The notes below the pieces were generated by a model, which was not told the DNA's origin, ran no database searches, and worked only from the letters and a program-made list of their open reading frames with translations. A stretch of DNA of 26,210 nt from Clostridia bacterium (lineage in GTDB: Bacteria > Bacillota_A > Clostridia > Christensenellales > UBA1750), in NCBI GenBank assembly GCA_017413675.1, contig JAFPSR010000023.1, positions 1 through 26,210 on the forward strand. The letters run 5' to 3'. Both the position numbers and the translations under genes were made by a program. This document shows, piece by piece, positions 16,748-23,729 of the stretch. The stretch's first letter is position 1. Every line of letters begins with the position of its first letter.

Positions 16748-17656
16748 ATGAGCGAAAAGAAAGGCTTTTTTTCCCGCCTGCGGGAGGGAATGCGCAGAAC
16801 CCGGGAAGGGCTGACCCGGCAGATCGATACCCTGTTCGGGGTGTATAAGGAGCTGGATGACGAGTTCTTTGAAGATCTGGAAGCGACACTGATCCAGGCA
16901 GATGTGGGTGTGGCCACTTCGGAGGATGTCATTGCACGCCTCCGGGAAAAAATATATGCAGAGCGGATCACGGAACCGCAGAAGGCAAGGGATGCATTGA
17001 AGGAGATCCTCTCTTCCATGATGGAGACGGTTCCCTTTGCCCCCGAATATCCCGCAGTCATACTGATTGTGGGTGTCAACGGTGTGGGGAAGACCACTGC
17101 CATCGGGAAACTGGCCGGGTATTACCGGGAGAGCGGCCGGTCCGTCATGATGGCGGCAGCGGATACGTTCCGCGCGGCTGCGGCAGAGCAGCTGACCATC
17201 TGGAGCCAGCGCGCCGGTGTACCGATTGTCAAACACCAGGAAGGTGCAGATCCCGCTGCCGTTGTGTATGATGCACTGGAGTCCTTCAAGGCAAGACATG
17301 CGGACCTTCTGCTTGTGGATACGGCGGGACGGCTGCATAATAAAACCCATCTGATCGAAGAACTGCGGAAGATCCGCAGGGTGATTGCCCGCGGCTGCGA
17401 GGAAGCCAAAGTTTATACCCTGATGGTGCTGGATGCCACTACAGGCCAGAACGGGGTCAGCCAGGCCAAGGTATTCCGGGATGCTGTGGATCTGGACGGG
17501 ATCATCCTGACCAAACTGGACGGTACAGCCAAGGGCGGCGTGGTATTTTCCATCAAGAAGGAACTGGACCTGCCGGTCTACTTCGTGGGTGTCGGCGAAG
17601 GGATTGACGATCTGCGCCCGTTTGATGCGGAGAATTTTGCGGACGCCGTATTCTGA
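16748..17656 (+). CDS. ftsY: FtsY, signal recognition particle receptor
   Basis: The 302-residue protein contains only the NG GTPase part, with a short basic amphipathic N-terminus (GFFSRLREGMRRTREGLTRQ) in place of the long acidic domain of proteobacterial FtsY. GTPase motifs: VNGVGKTTAIGKLA near 110, DTFRAAAAEQL, VDTAGRLHNK, LTKLDGTAKGG, and the closing GVGEGIDDLRPFD. It receives the SRP-ribosome complex at the membrane. GGAGG precedes the ATG, 23 nt after the smc stop. A strong terminator follows; its partner Ffh lies one gene downstream on a separate transcript. Confidence 0.97.
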   Translation: MSEKKGFFSRLREGMRRTREGLTRQIDTLFGVYKELDDEFFEDLEATLIQADVGVATSEDVIARLREKIYAERITEPQKARDALKEILSSMMETVPFAPEYPAVILIVGVNGVGKTTAIGKLAGYYRESGRSVMMAAADTFRAAAAEQLTIWSQRAGVPIVKHQEGADPAAVVYDALESFKARHADLLLVDTAGRLHNKTHLIEELRKIRRVIARGCEEAKVYTLMVLDATTGQNGVSQAKVFRDAVDLDGIILTKLDGTAKGGVVFSIKKELDLPVYFVGVGEGIDDLRPFDAENFADAVF

Positions 17657-17670
17657 AAAAGGACATGTTC

Positions 17671-17705
17671 AGCCGGAACAGAAAAATAACCTGTTCCGGC
17701 TTTTT
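17671..17705 (+). terminator. Intrinsic terminator after ftsY
   Basis: AGCCGGAACAG and CTGTTCCGGCT form a perfect 11-bp stem with a 9-nt A-rich loop, followed by TTTTTCTG. It ends the rnc-smc-ftsY transcript. Confidence 0.93.
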
Positions 17706-17722
17706 CTGTCAATAAAAAGTGC

Positions 17723-17751
17723 TTGACAAGCCGCCTTGTTTTCCGTATACT
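17723..17751 (+). promoter_or_regulatory. Consensus promoter of ylxM-ffh
   Basis: TTGACA (17723-17728), a 17-nt spacer, TATACT (17746-17751). It drives a leader of about 65 nt that is rich in hairpins. Confidence 0.88.
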
Positions 17752-17760
17752 CTTTGAGGT

Positions 17761-17815
17761 ATCAAGTGAAACTGCTTGATCCCCGGGGAAAACCCGGATG
17801 CAGATGTCCGGGGGG
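17761..17815 (+). promoter_or_regulatory. Structured ylxM leader with competing hairpins over the ribosome site
   Basis: ATCAAG/CTTGAT (17761-17766, 17775-17780) can form a first stem. Then CCGGG (17783-17787) can pair with CCCGG (17793-17797) around GAAAA. The same CCCGGA (17793-17798) can instead pair with TCCGGG (17807-17812). The second choice hides the GGGGGG ribosome site (17810-17815) of ylxM, the first leaves it free. This suggests control of translation; no known riboswitch class is recognised. Confidence 0.45.
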
Positions 17816-17822
17816 TACGCAG

Positions 17823-18155
17823 ATGGATGACAATGTGAAGTTTACGCTCCTTCTGGATCTGTATGGCCCGCTTCTGACCCAGAAGCAGAGAAGGATGCTT
17901 TCCCTGCGTGTGGAGGAAGACCTTTCGCTTTCCGAGATTGCCCAGATGGAAGCAGTATCCAGACAGGCGGTCAGCGAACTCATTGTGAAAGCGGAAAACG
18001 CGCTGATCCGTTACGAGGAGAAGCTTGGTTTCCTCGCCCGGGAAGAAAACCGGAACAAACGTCTGGAACAGATTCTGTCCCTGTTGGAAGAGGGAAAGGA
18101 TAAGGAAGCAGGACAGAAGCTTTCGTCCTATCTGGAGGAAGACCGCCGTGCGTAA
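17823..18155 (+). CDS. ylxM: YlxM family (UPF0122) helix-turn-helix protein
   Basis: The 110-residue protein has a sigma-70 region 4-like helix-turn-helix: LLTQKQRRMLSLRVEEDLSL, then SEIAQMEAVSRQAVSELIVK, typical of YlxM, followed by a charged coiled-coil tail. YlxM is encoded beside ffh across Bacillota and its streptococcal form has been reported to interact with the SRP; its exact role is not settled. The ATG at 17823 lies 7 nt after a GGGGGG ribosome site. The start upstream in the same frame falls within the promoter spacer and is rejected. ffh starts 29 nt downstream, so they form one operon. Confidence 0.9.
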   Translation: MDDNVKFTLLLDLYGPLLTQKQRRMLSLRVEEDLSLSEIAQMEAVSRQAVSELIVKAENALIRYEEKLGFLAREENRNKRLEQILSLLEEGKDKEAGQKLSSYLEEDRRA

Positions 18156-18184
18156 GCACGGACGGAAAGAAAGGAGGATCTCGG

Positions 18185-19519
18185 ATGGCATTTGAAGGAC
18201 TTGCAGGCAAACTGCAGAATATCTTCGGAAAACTGACCGGGCACGGCAAGGTCAGCGAAAAGGATGTCCGCGATGCGATGCGGGAGGTCCGTCTTTCCCT
18301 TCTGGAAGCGGATGTGAACTATGCGGTTGTCCGGGACTTCGTCAAGAAGGTTACCGAACGGGCAGTAGGGGCTGAAATTCTGGCTTCCCTGACCCCTGGA
18401 CAACAGGTTATCAAGATTGTCAACGAGGAACTGACAGCCCTGATGGGCGGTGTCAATGCCCGTCTGGAGTTCGGTTCCGTTTCCCCCAGCGTCATTCTTC
18501 TGGTCGGCCTGCAGGGCGCCGGTAAAACCACCATGGCGGCGAAACTCGGCGGTCTCCTGAAAAAACAGGGGAAAAAGCCCTTGCTGGTTGCCGCGGATAT
18601 TTATCGTCCGGCAGCTATCGACCAGTTGAAGATCGTGGGTTCGCAGGTAGATCTGCCTGTCTTCTCCATGGGGACAGCCGATCCGGTGGAGATCGTAACC
18701 AAAGCCAGGGAGCACGCCCAGCATTACTTCAATGATGTCATGATCGTGGATACCGCCGGCCGCCTGCATGTGGATGAAGAACTGATGGAGGAACTGGAAA
18801 ACATCAAGGCCGCCGTCAATCCCGTGGAAATCCTGCTGGTTGTGGATGCTATGACCGGTCAGGACGCGGTGAATGTGGCCCAGTCCTTCAATGAGAGACT
18901 CGGGATTACCGGTGTGGTGCTGACTAAGCTGGATTCCGATACCCGAGGCGGTGCGGCCATTTCTGTACGTGCCGTGACCGGGCGTCCGATCAAGTTTGCC
19001 GGTGTCGGGGAAAAACTGACCGATATCGAACCTTTCCATCCGGACCGCATGGCCAGCCGAATCCTCGGTATGGGCGATGTCCTGTCCCTGATTGAAAAGG
19101 CGGAAGCAGCCTTTGACGAGAAAAAGGCTGTTGAGATGGAGAAGAAGCTCCGCCGCAACGAGTTCACGCTGCAGGACCTTCTGGACCAGTTTGAAAGCAT
19201 GAAAAACCTGGGTTCCATGCAGGATATCCTGGGAATGCTGCCGGGAGCCAGCCGGCTGGGCGATGTGCAGGTGGATGAGAAAGCCATGGGACGGACTGTG
19301 GCCATCCTGCGGTCCATGACACCGAAGGAACGGCGCAATCCGGATCTGCTCAATGCGTCCCGCCGCCGCAGAATTGCGGCCGGTTCCGGGAATACCGTTC
19401 AGGATGTGAACCGTCTTATCAAACAGTATGAGCAGATGAAACAGATGATGAAGCAGTTCTCCGGCGGCCGGCTGAAAAAGGGCCGTTTCGGGGGCCGGGG
19501 AGGATTCCCCTTCATGTAG
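18185..19519 (+). CDS. ffh: Ffh, signal recognition particle protein (SRP54)
   Basis: The 444-residue protein has the N domain (MAFEGLAGKLQNIFGKLTGH), the G domain with GLQGAGKTTMAAKLGG near residue 107, VDTAGRLHVDEELM, LTKLDSDTRGGAA and FAGVGEKLTDIEPF, and a methionine-rich M domain that carries the RNA-binding SRRRRIAAGSGNTVQDVNRL. It ends in a Gly/Arg-rich tail, GRFGGRGGFPFM. It binds signal sequences on the ribosome together with the SRP RNA and docks on FtsY. AAGGAGG precedes the ATG. The SRP RNA gene is not in the window. Confidence 0.97.
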   Translation: MAFEGLAGKLQNIFGKLTGHGKVSEKDVRDAMREVRLSLLEADVNYAVVRDFVKKVTERAVGAEILASLTPGQQVIKIVNEELTALMGGVNARLEFGSVSPSVILLVGLQGAGKTTMAAKLGGLLKKQGKKPLLVAADIYRPAAIDQLKIVGSQVDLPVFSMGTADPVEIVTKAREHAQHYFNDVMIVDTAGRLHVDEELMEELENIKAAVNPVEILLVVDAMTGQDAVNVAQSFNERLGITGVVLTKLDSDTRGGAAISVRAVTGRPIKFAGVGEKLTDIEPFHPDRMASRILGMGDVLSLIEKAEAAFDEKKAVEMEKKLRRNEFTLQDLLDQFESMKNLGSMQDILGMLPGASRLGDVQVDEKAMGRTVAILRSMTPKERRNPDLLNASRRRRIAAGSGNTVQDVNRLIKQYEQMKQMMKQFSGGRLKKGRFGGRGGFPFM

Positions 19520-19528
19520 GATTTGTTT

Positions 19529-19546
19529 CGGAGAGAACATTCTCCG
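19529..19546 (+). other. Small hairpin in the ffh-rpsP gap
   Basis: CGGAGA and TCTCCG form a 6-bp stem with loop GAACAT. No T-run follows, so it is not a convincing terminator. It could shape the leader of the S16 operon; I see no clear promoter in this 111-nt gap. Confidence 0.35.
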
Positions 19547-19630
19547 TTCAAAGATAAAAAACAACCGGATCAACCGGAATCAAAAAAGATGCAGGAAACA
19601 AACCTGCGTTCGTTTGGAGGTAACAGAACA

Positions 19631-19876
19631 ATGGCAGTTAAGATTCGTCTGAAGAGAATGGGCATGCGTCATGAGCCTTTCTATCGTGTGGTAGTTGCGG
19701 ACAGCCGCACCCCCCGTGACGGTCGTTTCATCGAAGAGATCGGCTACTACAATCCCGTTTCCGATCCCGTGATGCTGAAGATCGATAACGAAAAAGCCCA
19801 GCATTGGCTGAAGAACGGTGCACAGCCCACCCAGACCGTGCGTACCCTGCTCAAGCGTTCCGGCGCGATTGAATAA
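19631..19876 (+). CDS. rpsP: 30S ribosomal protein S16
   Basis: The 81-residue protein starts [20 protein letters not shown] and continues [20 protein letters not shown] and [16 protein letters not shown], all standard for S16, a small-subunit assembly protein that binds 16S rRNA. GGAGGT lies 9 nt before the ATG at 19631; the in-frame start at 19523 belongs to the leader. It heads the rpsP-khpA-rimM-trmD cluster, which combines a 30S protein, a 30S maturation factor and a tRNA methylase. Confidence 0.97.
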   Translation: MAVKIRLKRMGMRHEPFYRVVVADSRTPRDGRFIEEIGYYNPVSDPVMLKIDNEKAQHWLKNGAQPTQTVRTLLKRSGAIE

Positions 19877-19890
19877 TTCGAGGGATTCAT

Positions 19891-20118
19891 ATGACTGAAT
19901 TGATTAAATTCATTGCCCAGTCCCTGGTAGACCATCCGGAAGACGTCGATGTACGCCTGGTGGACGGAGAAGAGGGCGCTGTGATTGAACTTCGCGTCAA
20001 TCCGGACGACATGGGTAAAGTGATCGGCAAACAGGGCCGTATCGCCAAAACAATCCGTGCTGTACTCAAAGCGGCTTCCGTCCGGGAAGGTAAGCTGTAC
20101 ACGCTGGATATTATCTGA
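19891..20118 (+). CDS. khpA: KhpA, KH-domain RNA-binding protein (YlqC)
   Basis: The 75-residue protein is a single KH domain with the RNA-gripping loop GKVIGKQGRIAKTI. The YlqC/KhpA family lies next to rpsP in Bacillota and pairs with KhpB (Jag) to bind many RNAs, influencing division and small-RNA function. GAGGG is 6 nt before the ATG and only 14 nt separate it from rpsP. The partner khpB is not in the window. Confidence 0.93.
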   Translation: MTELIKFIAQSLVDHPEDVDVRLVDGEEGAVIELRVNPDDMGKVIGKQGRIAKTIRAVLKAASVREGKLYTLDII

Positions 20119-20131
20119 TTGTATGAAAAGG

Positions 20132-20168
20132 GAACGGGATGCACCCTGCCGGGCGTATCCCGTTCTTT
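20132..20168 (+). terminator. Hairpin between khpA and rimM, weak terminator or processing site
   Basis: GAACGGGAT (20132-20140) and ATCCCGTTC (20157-20165) form a 9-bp perfect stem with a 16-nt loop, followed by TTT. The T-run is short, so it may trim rather than stop the transcript and lower rimM-trmD relative to rpsP. Confidence 0.5.
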
Positions 20169-20190
20169 ACCGAAACACGGGGATGGGAAA

Positions 20191-20703
20191 ATGCAGGATT
20201 TTCTGATGATCGGGCAGATCGTGAAACCGCAGGGGGTACGCGGGGAACTCAAAGTGATCCCCTATACGGACGATATGACGCGGTTTTCCCTGCTTCGAAC
20301 CGTATATCTGGAAGATAAGAAAACGCCGCACGCCGTCAAGGGCGTCCGTTACGGGCAGGATTGTCTCTTTCTGACGCTGGAGGAAGTCCGGGACCGCAAT
20401 GAAGCGGAAAAACTGCGGGACTGTTTTCTGTACGTTGCCCGCAAGGATGCCGTGCCGCTTCCCGAAGGCAGCTACTATATCGCAGACCTTATCGGGATGA
20501 CGGTGAAGGACGATGCCGGCCGGGTCCTGGGAACGCTGGATGATGTATACCAGGCGGGCGGCAACGATGTATATTCCGTTGTGGGGGACAAGAACTTCCT
20601 GTTTCCCGCAGTGAAAAAAGTGCTCCTCTCCGTGGATCCGGAGAACAGCCTGATGGTCCTGGACCGGAAAGCGTTAAGCGAGGTGGCTGTTTTTGAGGAT
20701 TAA
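20191..20703 (+). CDS. rimM: RimM, 16S rRNA processing and 30S maturation factor
   Basis: The 170-residue protein shows the N-terminal RimM barrel (MIGQIVKPQGVRGELKVIPY) and a C-terminal PRC barrel (EGSYYIADLIGMTVKDDAGR, then YQAGGNDVYSV). It binds S19 and helps fold the 16S 3' domain. I chose the ATG at 20191 because the family aligns from there, although the ribosome site (GGGGATGGG) is weak; the ATG at 20206 is an alternative. Its last 11 nt overlap trmD, indicating translational coupling. Confidence 0.94.
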   Translation: MQDFLMIGQIVKPQGVRGELKVIPYTDDMTRFSLLRTVYLEDKKTPHAVKGVRYGQDCLFLTLEEVRDRNEAEKLRDCFLYVARKDAVPLPEGSYYIADLIGMTVKDDAGRVLGTLDDVYQAGGNDVYSVVGDKNFLFPAVKKVLLSVDPENSLMVLDRKALSEVAVFED

Positions 20704-21466
20704 GGTACTCACGCTTTTCCCGGAGATGTTTGCTCCGGTTATGGAAACTTCCATTCTGGGCAGGGCACAGGAAAAGCAATTGATCCGGGTCGAGACGGTG
20801 AATATCCGGGATTATACGCTGGACAAACACCGCCGGGTGGATGATTATCCGTTCGGAGGCGGGGCCGGGATGGTCATGCAGGCACAGCCTGTCTGTGATG
20901 CCATACGGGCTGCGCGGAAGGACTTCCCCTCCCGGGTGATCTATCTCAGCCCGCGGGGGAAAACCCTGACCCAGGAGAAAGCGCGCTCTCTGGCGCAGGA
21001 AGAAAACCTGATCCTTCTGTGCGGGCATTATGAAGGGCTTGACCAGCGGGCAATCGACCTGTGTGTGGATGAGGAACTCTCGATCGGGGACTATATCCTG
21101 ACCGGCGGGGAACTGCCTGCCATGGTTCTTATCGACTGTATCTCCCGCCTTGTGCCGGGAGTCCTGGGCAGCGAGGAATCCAGCCTGGAGGAATCTTTCT
21201 CGGAACCGCTCCTGGAATATCCTCAATATTCCAGACCTGCGGAATTCGAGGGACTTCCCGTGCCGGAAGTGCTCCTCAGCGGCCATCATGCCAATATCGT
21301 TGCCTGGAGAAGACTGCAGTCGCTCGTCCTGACCCGGGAAAGACGGCCGGACCTGTTTGCAAAACTGGATCTTTCCGAGGAGGATGAAATCCTTCTGGGG
21401 ATCCGGGAAAGAAAGAAAAAGTCCTCCCGGAAAAAGAGGGAGGTTTCCCCGGAACAATCAGAATGA
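20693..21466 (+). CDS. trmD: TrmD, tRNA (guanine-37-N1) methyltransferase
   Basis: The 257-residue SPOUT methylase has VLTLFPEMFAPVMETSILG at the N-terminus, YPFGGGAGMVMQAQP, the trefoil-knot SAM pocket LLCGHYEGLDQRAID and SIGDYILTGGELPAMVLID, and LLSGHHANIVAWRR. It makes m1G37 in tRNAs reading CUN, CCN and CGG codons, which prevents +1 frameshifts. It starts at a TTG inside the end of rimM, with AGGTGG just upstream. The C-terminus is a very basic KKKSSRKKREVS tail. In most Bacillota rplS comes next; here metK does. TrmD consumes SAM, the product of that neighbour. Confidence 0.96.
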   Translation: MRIKVLTLFPEMFAPVMETSILGRAQEKQLIRVETVNIRDYTLDKHRRVDDYPFGGGAGMVMQAQPVCDAIRAARKDFPSRVIYLSPRGKTLTQEKARSLAQEENLILLCGHYEGLDQRAIDLCVDEELSIGDYILTGGELPAMVLIDCISRLVPGVLGSEESSLEESFSEPLLEYPQYSRPAEFEGLPVPEVLLSGHHANIVAWRRLQSLVLTRERRPDLFAKLDLSEEDEILLGIRERKKKSSRKKREVSPEQSE

Positions 21467-21510
21467 CCACGGAGAGGCAGTTTTCCTTGACAGGGAAGGT
21501 GCCCCGTGGT
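21466..21510 (+). terminator. Hairpin after trmD that overlaps the metK promoter
   Basis: ACCACGG (21466-21472) pairs perfectly with CCGTGGT (21504-21510), with further short stems (GGC/GCC, TTCC/GGAA) inside and ACTCTCTTTAT after. It may end the trmD transcript. The -35 of the metK promoter lies in its loop. Confidence 0.5.
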
Positions 21511-21515
21511 ACTCT
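21487..21515 (+). promoter_or_regulatory. Promoter of the SAM riboswitch-metK transcript
   Basis: TTGACA (21487-21492), 17 nt, TACTCT (21510-21515) with an extended -10 TG motif. It lies about 25 nt before the riboswitch. Confidence 0.72.
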
Positions 21516-21536
21516 CTTTATGCGACAATTGAAGAA

Positions 21537-21643
21537 ACCCCTTATGAAGAGTGGTGGAGGGAACGGGCCCTGTGAAACCCGGCAACCGGCGCTTGGCGTA
21601 CCGGTGCCAAATCCCGCAGCCTATGTGCTGACAGATGAGGTGT
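21537..21643 (+). ncRNA. SAM-I (S-box) riboswitch
   Basis: The conserved SAM-I core is present in order: CTTATGAAGAG (P1 and kink-turn), GGTGGAGGGAA, GGGCCCTGTGAAACCCGGCA, GGTGCCAAATCCCGCAGC and TGACAGATGAG, which closes P1 (CTTAT with ATGAG). It binds S-adenosylmethionine. Placed just before a terminator and metK, it should shut off metK when SAM is plentiful. The P1 3' strand CAGATGAGG (21632-21640) can pair instead with CCTTCTG (21660-21666) to form the antiterminator. Confidence 0.96.
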
Positions 21644-21657
21644 TTGCAGACTTTCCG

Positions 21658-21690
21658 ATCCTTCTGTCACACGGCAGAGGGATTTTTCTT
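21658..21690 (+). terminator. Riboswitch-controlled terminator before metK
   Basis: ATCCTTCTG and CAGAGGGAT form a 9-bp stem (one wobble) with an 8-nt loop, followed by TTTTTCTTT. This is the expression platform of the SAM-I riboswitch. Confidence 0.9.
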
Positions 21691-21712
21691 TCCGGGGTTG
21701 AAAGGATGAAAT

Positions 21713-22894
21713 ATGGCAAAACACTTTTTTACTTCCGAATCGGTAACGGAAGGACATCCGGACAAACTATGTGACCGTATTGCGGATGCTGTACTGGATG
21801 CACACCTGCAGGCGGATCCTTTCTCCAGAGTAGCCTGTGAAGTGGCGACCAAAACCGGGTTTGTCCTTTTGTTCGGGGAGATTACTTCCGCCGGCACCGT
21901 GGACTATACCTCGATTGTGCGGCGTGTTGTACGGGAAGTCGGATATACGGACAGCAGCCTCGGCTTTGACGGGAATACCTGTGCCGTTATGACAGCCCTG
22001 GAAACCCAGTCCCCGGATATCGCCATGGGGGTGGACCGTGCCATGGAAACCCGTGGAACCGGGGAAGAAGATACGGGCGCCGGAGACCAGGGGATGATGT
22101 TCGGGTTTGCCTGTGACGAAAATGAGGAATTCATGCCGATGCCCATCGCGCTGGCACACCGTCTGACAGCCAGGCTTACGCAGGTGCGCAAGGAAGGCAT
22201 CCTGCCCTTCCTTCGTCCGGACGGCAAGGCACAGGTTACTGTCGGATATGAGAACGGGGTGCCCGTGGAAATCTCCACTGTGGTTCTGTCTACCCAGCAT
22301 GCTCCCGATGTGGATATGGAAACGCTTCGCAAAGCGGTTCTTGACAAGGTGATCCTGCCGGTGCTGCCCAAAGAACTTTTGCGGGAGGATACGCGTTTCC
22401 TGATCAATCCGACCGGACGGTTCGTCATCGGCGGCCCGCAGGGGGACAGCGGCCTTACCGGCAGAAAGATAATTGTGGATACCTACGGCGGATATGCCCG
22501 TCACGGCGGCGGCGCTTTCTCCGGGAAGGATCCGACCAAGGTGGACCGCAGCGCCAGCTATATGGCCAGGTATATTGCCAAAAACCTGGTAGCTTCCGGC
22601 CTGTGCAGGACCTGCGAAATCCAGCTGGCATATGCAATCGGGGTGGCTAACCCGGTATCTGTGCGCGTGGATACGTTCGGTACCGGAATCCGGGAAGAAG
22701 AGGATCTGGAAAAGATCGTACGGGGATTCTTTGACCTTCGTCCGTCCGCGATCATTTCCCAGCTGCAGCTGCGCCGCCCGATTTACGAAAAAACAACCAA
22801 CTACGGTCATTTCGGGCGGAACGATCCGGATTTCCTGTGGGAGGACACTTCCCGTGCGGAAGAACTGTTCCGCTTTGCGCAGACCATTCACTAG
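21713..22894 (+). CDS. metK: S-adenosylmethionine synthetase
   Basis: The 393-residue protein has all MetK signatures: [20 protein letters not shown] at the start, [15 protein letters not shown], the substrate loop [20 protein letters not shown] and [20 protein letters not shown]. It makes SAM from methionine and ATP in the cytosol. AAAGGA precedes the ATG. It is under SAM-I riboswitch control, closing a feedback loop on its own product. A strong terminator follows, so metK is a single-gene unit. Confidence 0.98.
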   Translation: MAKHFFTSESVTEGHPDKLCDRIADAVLDAHLQADPFSRVACEVATKTGFVLLFGEITSAGTVDYTSIVRRVVREVGYTDSSLGFDGNTCAVMTALETQSPDIAMGVDRAMETRGTGEEDTGAGDQGMMFGFACDENEEFMPMPIALAHRLTARLTQVRKEGILPFLRPDGKAQVTVGYENGVPVEISTVVLSTQHAPDVDMETLRKAVLDKVILPVLPKELLREDTRFLINPTGRFVIGGPQGDSGLTGRKIIVDTYGGYARHGGGAFSGKDPTKVDRSASYMARYIAKNLVASGLCRTCEIQLAYAIGVANPVSVRVDTFGTGIREEEDLEKIVRGFFDLRPSAIISQLQLRRPIYEKTTNYGHFGRNDPDFLWEDTSRAEELFRFAQTIH

Positions 22895-22903
22895 GAAACC
22901 GTC

Positions 22904-22942
22904 AGCAGCCCGGTATCTGTTACAGATACCGGGCTGCTTTTT
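22904..22942 (+). terminator. Strong intrinsic terminator after metK
   Basis: AGCAGCCCGGTATCTG and CAGATACCGGGCTGCT form a perfect 16-bp stem with a TTA loop, followed by TTTTT. Confidence 0.96.
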
Positions 22943-22980
22943 CCTGCCGGCGGGCAGGATGACGTGAAAGGCAAAGGAAG

Positions 22981-23009
22981 TTTTCTTTTCCGGACATTTC
23001 CGCTACAAT
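22981..23009 (+). promoter_or_regulatory. Probable promoter of tadA
   Basis: TACAAT (23004-23009) is a good -10; the -35 position 17 nt upstream reads only TTTTCT. It lies between the metK terminator and tadA, so some promoter is expected here. Confidence 0.45.
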
Positions 23010-23041
23010 AAGGAAAGAAACAAGGAAGGGCAGGAATCTGG

Positions 23042-23527
23042 ATGCAGAACGATCAGACGGCCAGGGAGGATCTCGTTTGGATGAAGAGGGCGCTGTCCCT
23101 TGCCAGGGAGGCCGGCCGGAGAGACGAAATTGCGGTGGGCTGCGTGATTGTGAAGGAGGGAACCGTTCTTGCGGAAGCTTTCAATGAGAGGGAAGCCAGG
23201 CGGGATCCCACTGCGCATGCGGAAGTGACCGCTGTCCGGCGCGCTGCGGAAAAAACGGGGGACCGGTACCTTACCGGGTGTACCCTGTATGTGACATTGG
23301 AACCCTGCCCCATGTGTGCGGGACTCCTGGCCCAGCTCCGGCTCAAACGCCTGGTATTCGGAGCCTGGGATGAGAAAGCCGGCTGTGCGGGAAGCTATTA
23401 TGACCTGGTCGGGGACGGGGCTTTCGGCCCGGTCCTGCCGGTAACCGGCGGGATCCTCAGGGAAGAATGCGCCTCTGTCCTGCGGGACAGCCTGCAGAAA
23501 GTCCGGGACAAAGAGAAAAAAGAGTGA
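23042..23527 (+). CDS. tadA: TadA, tRNA-specific adenosine deaminase
   Basis: The 161-residue protein has the cytidine-deaminase-like zinc site: DPTAHAEVTAVRRA (zinc ligand His and catalytic Glu) and LEPCPMCAGLL (two zinc-binding Cys). The block GAWDEKAGCAGSYYDLV is typical of TadA. It converts adenosine 34 of tRNA(Arg)ACG to inosine. The ATG at 23042 has AGGA 6 nt upstream. argS, which charges the same tRNA family, is the next gene: a functional match, although argS has its own promoter. In Bacillus the SRP RNA follows tadA; I do not see it here. Confidence 0.95.
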   Translation: MQNDQTAREDLVWMKRALSLAREAGRRDEIAVGCVIVKEGTVLAEAFNEREARRDPTAHAEVTAVRRAAEKTGDRYLTGCTLYVTLEPCPMCAGLLAQLRLKRLVFGAWDEKAGCAGSYYDLVGDGAFGPVLPVTGGILREECASVLRDSLQKVRDKEKKE

Positions 23528-23531
23528 TTCC

Positions 23532-23603
23532 CCGGTATGCGGGACCGGACAGCAGGAGGTTCCCTGTACGGCTTTGGACAGGGAAGTCAAGCCCGTTCCG
23601 GGC
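23532..23603 (+). other. Hairpin-rich tadA-argS gap, function unknown
   Basis: Three short perfect stems occur in a row: CCGGT/ACCGG (23532-23548), TTCCCTGT/ACAGGGAA (23560-23585) and GCCCG/CGGGC with a TTC loop (23591-23603). GGACAG occurs twice (23546, 23576). No T-run follows. I could not match it to T-box, SRP RNA or a riboswitch. Confidence 0.4.
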
Positions 23604-23647
23604 GAAAGAGTTAATCAGAGCTTAATCCGTTAGGCCGTTTCCTTCCC

Positions 23648-23677
23648 TTGATAAGGGGCGGCCTTTCGTGCTATGAT
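23648..23677 (+). promoter_or_regulatory. Promoter of argS
   Basis: TTGATA (23648-23653), 18 nt, TATGAT (23672-23677) with extended -10 TGC. A hairpin AGGCCG/CGGCCT (23632-23637, 23659-23664) followed by TT overlaps it and may end tadA transcription. Confidence 0.7.
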
Positions 23678-23729
23678 ACAGGACATAATCGGAAACCTGT
23701 GTGGGCGAAAGCCCGGAAAGGAAAGACAG

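Noticed and set aside
21463..21774. 103-codon plus-strand frame before metK
   Set aside because: It runs across the SAM-I riboswitch and terminator, which explain the sequence fully.
23528..23640. SRP RNA gene after tadA
   Set aside because: The conserved SRP Alu/S-domain core (GGTCAGGTCCGGAAGG-like with AGCAGCC) is not present.
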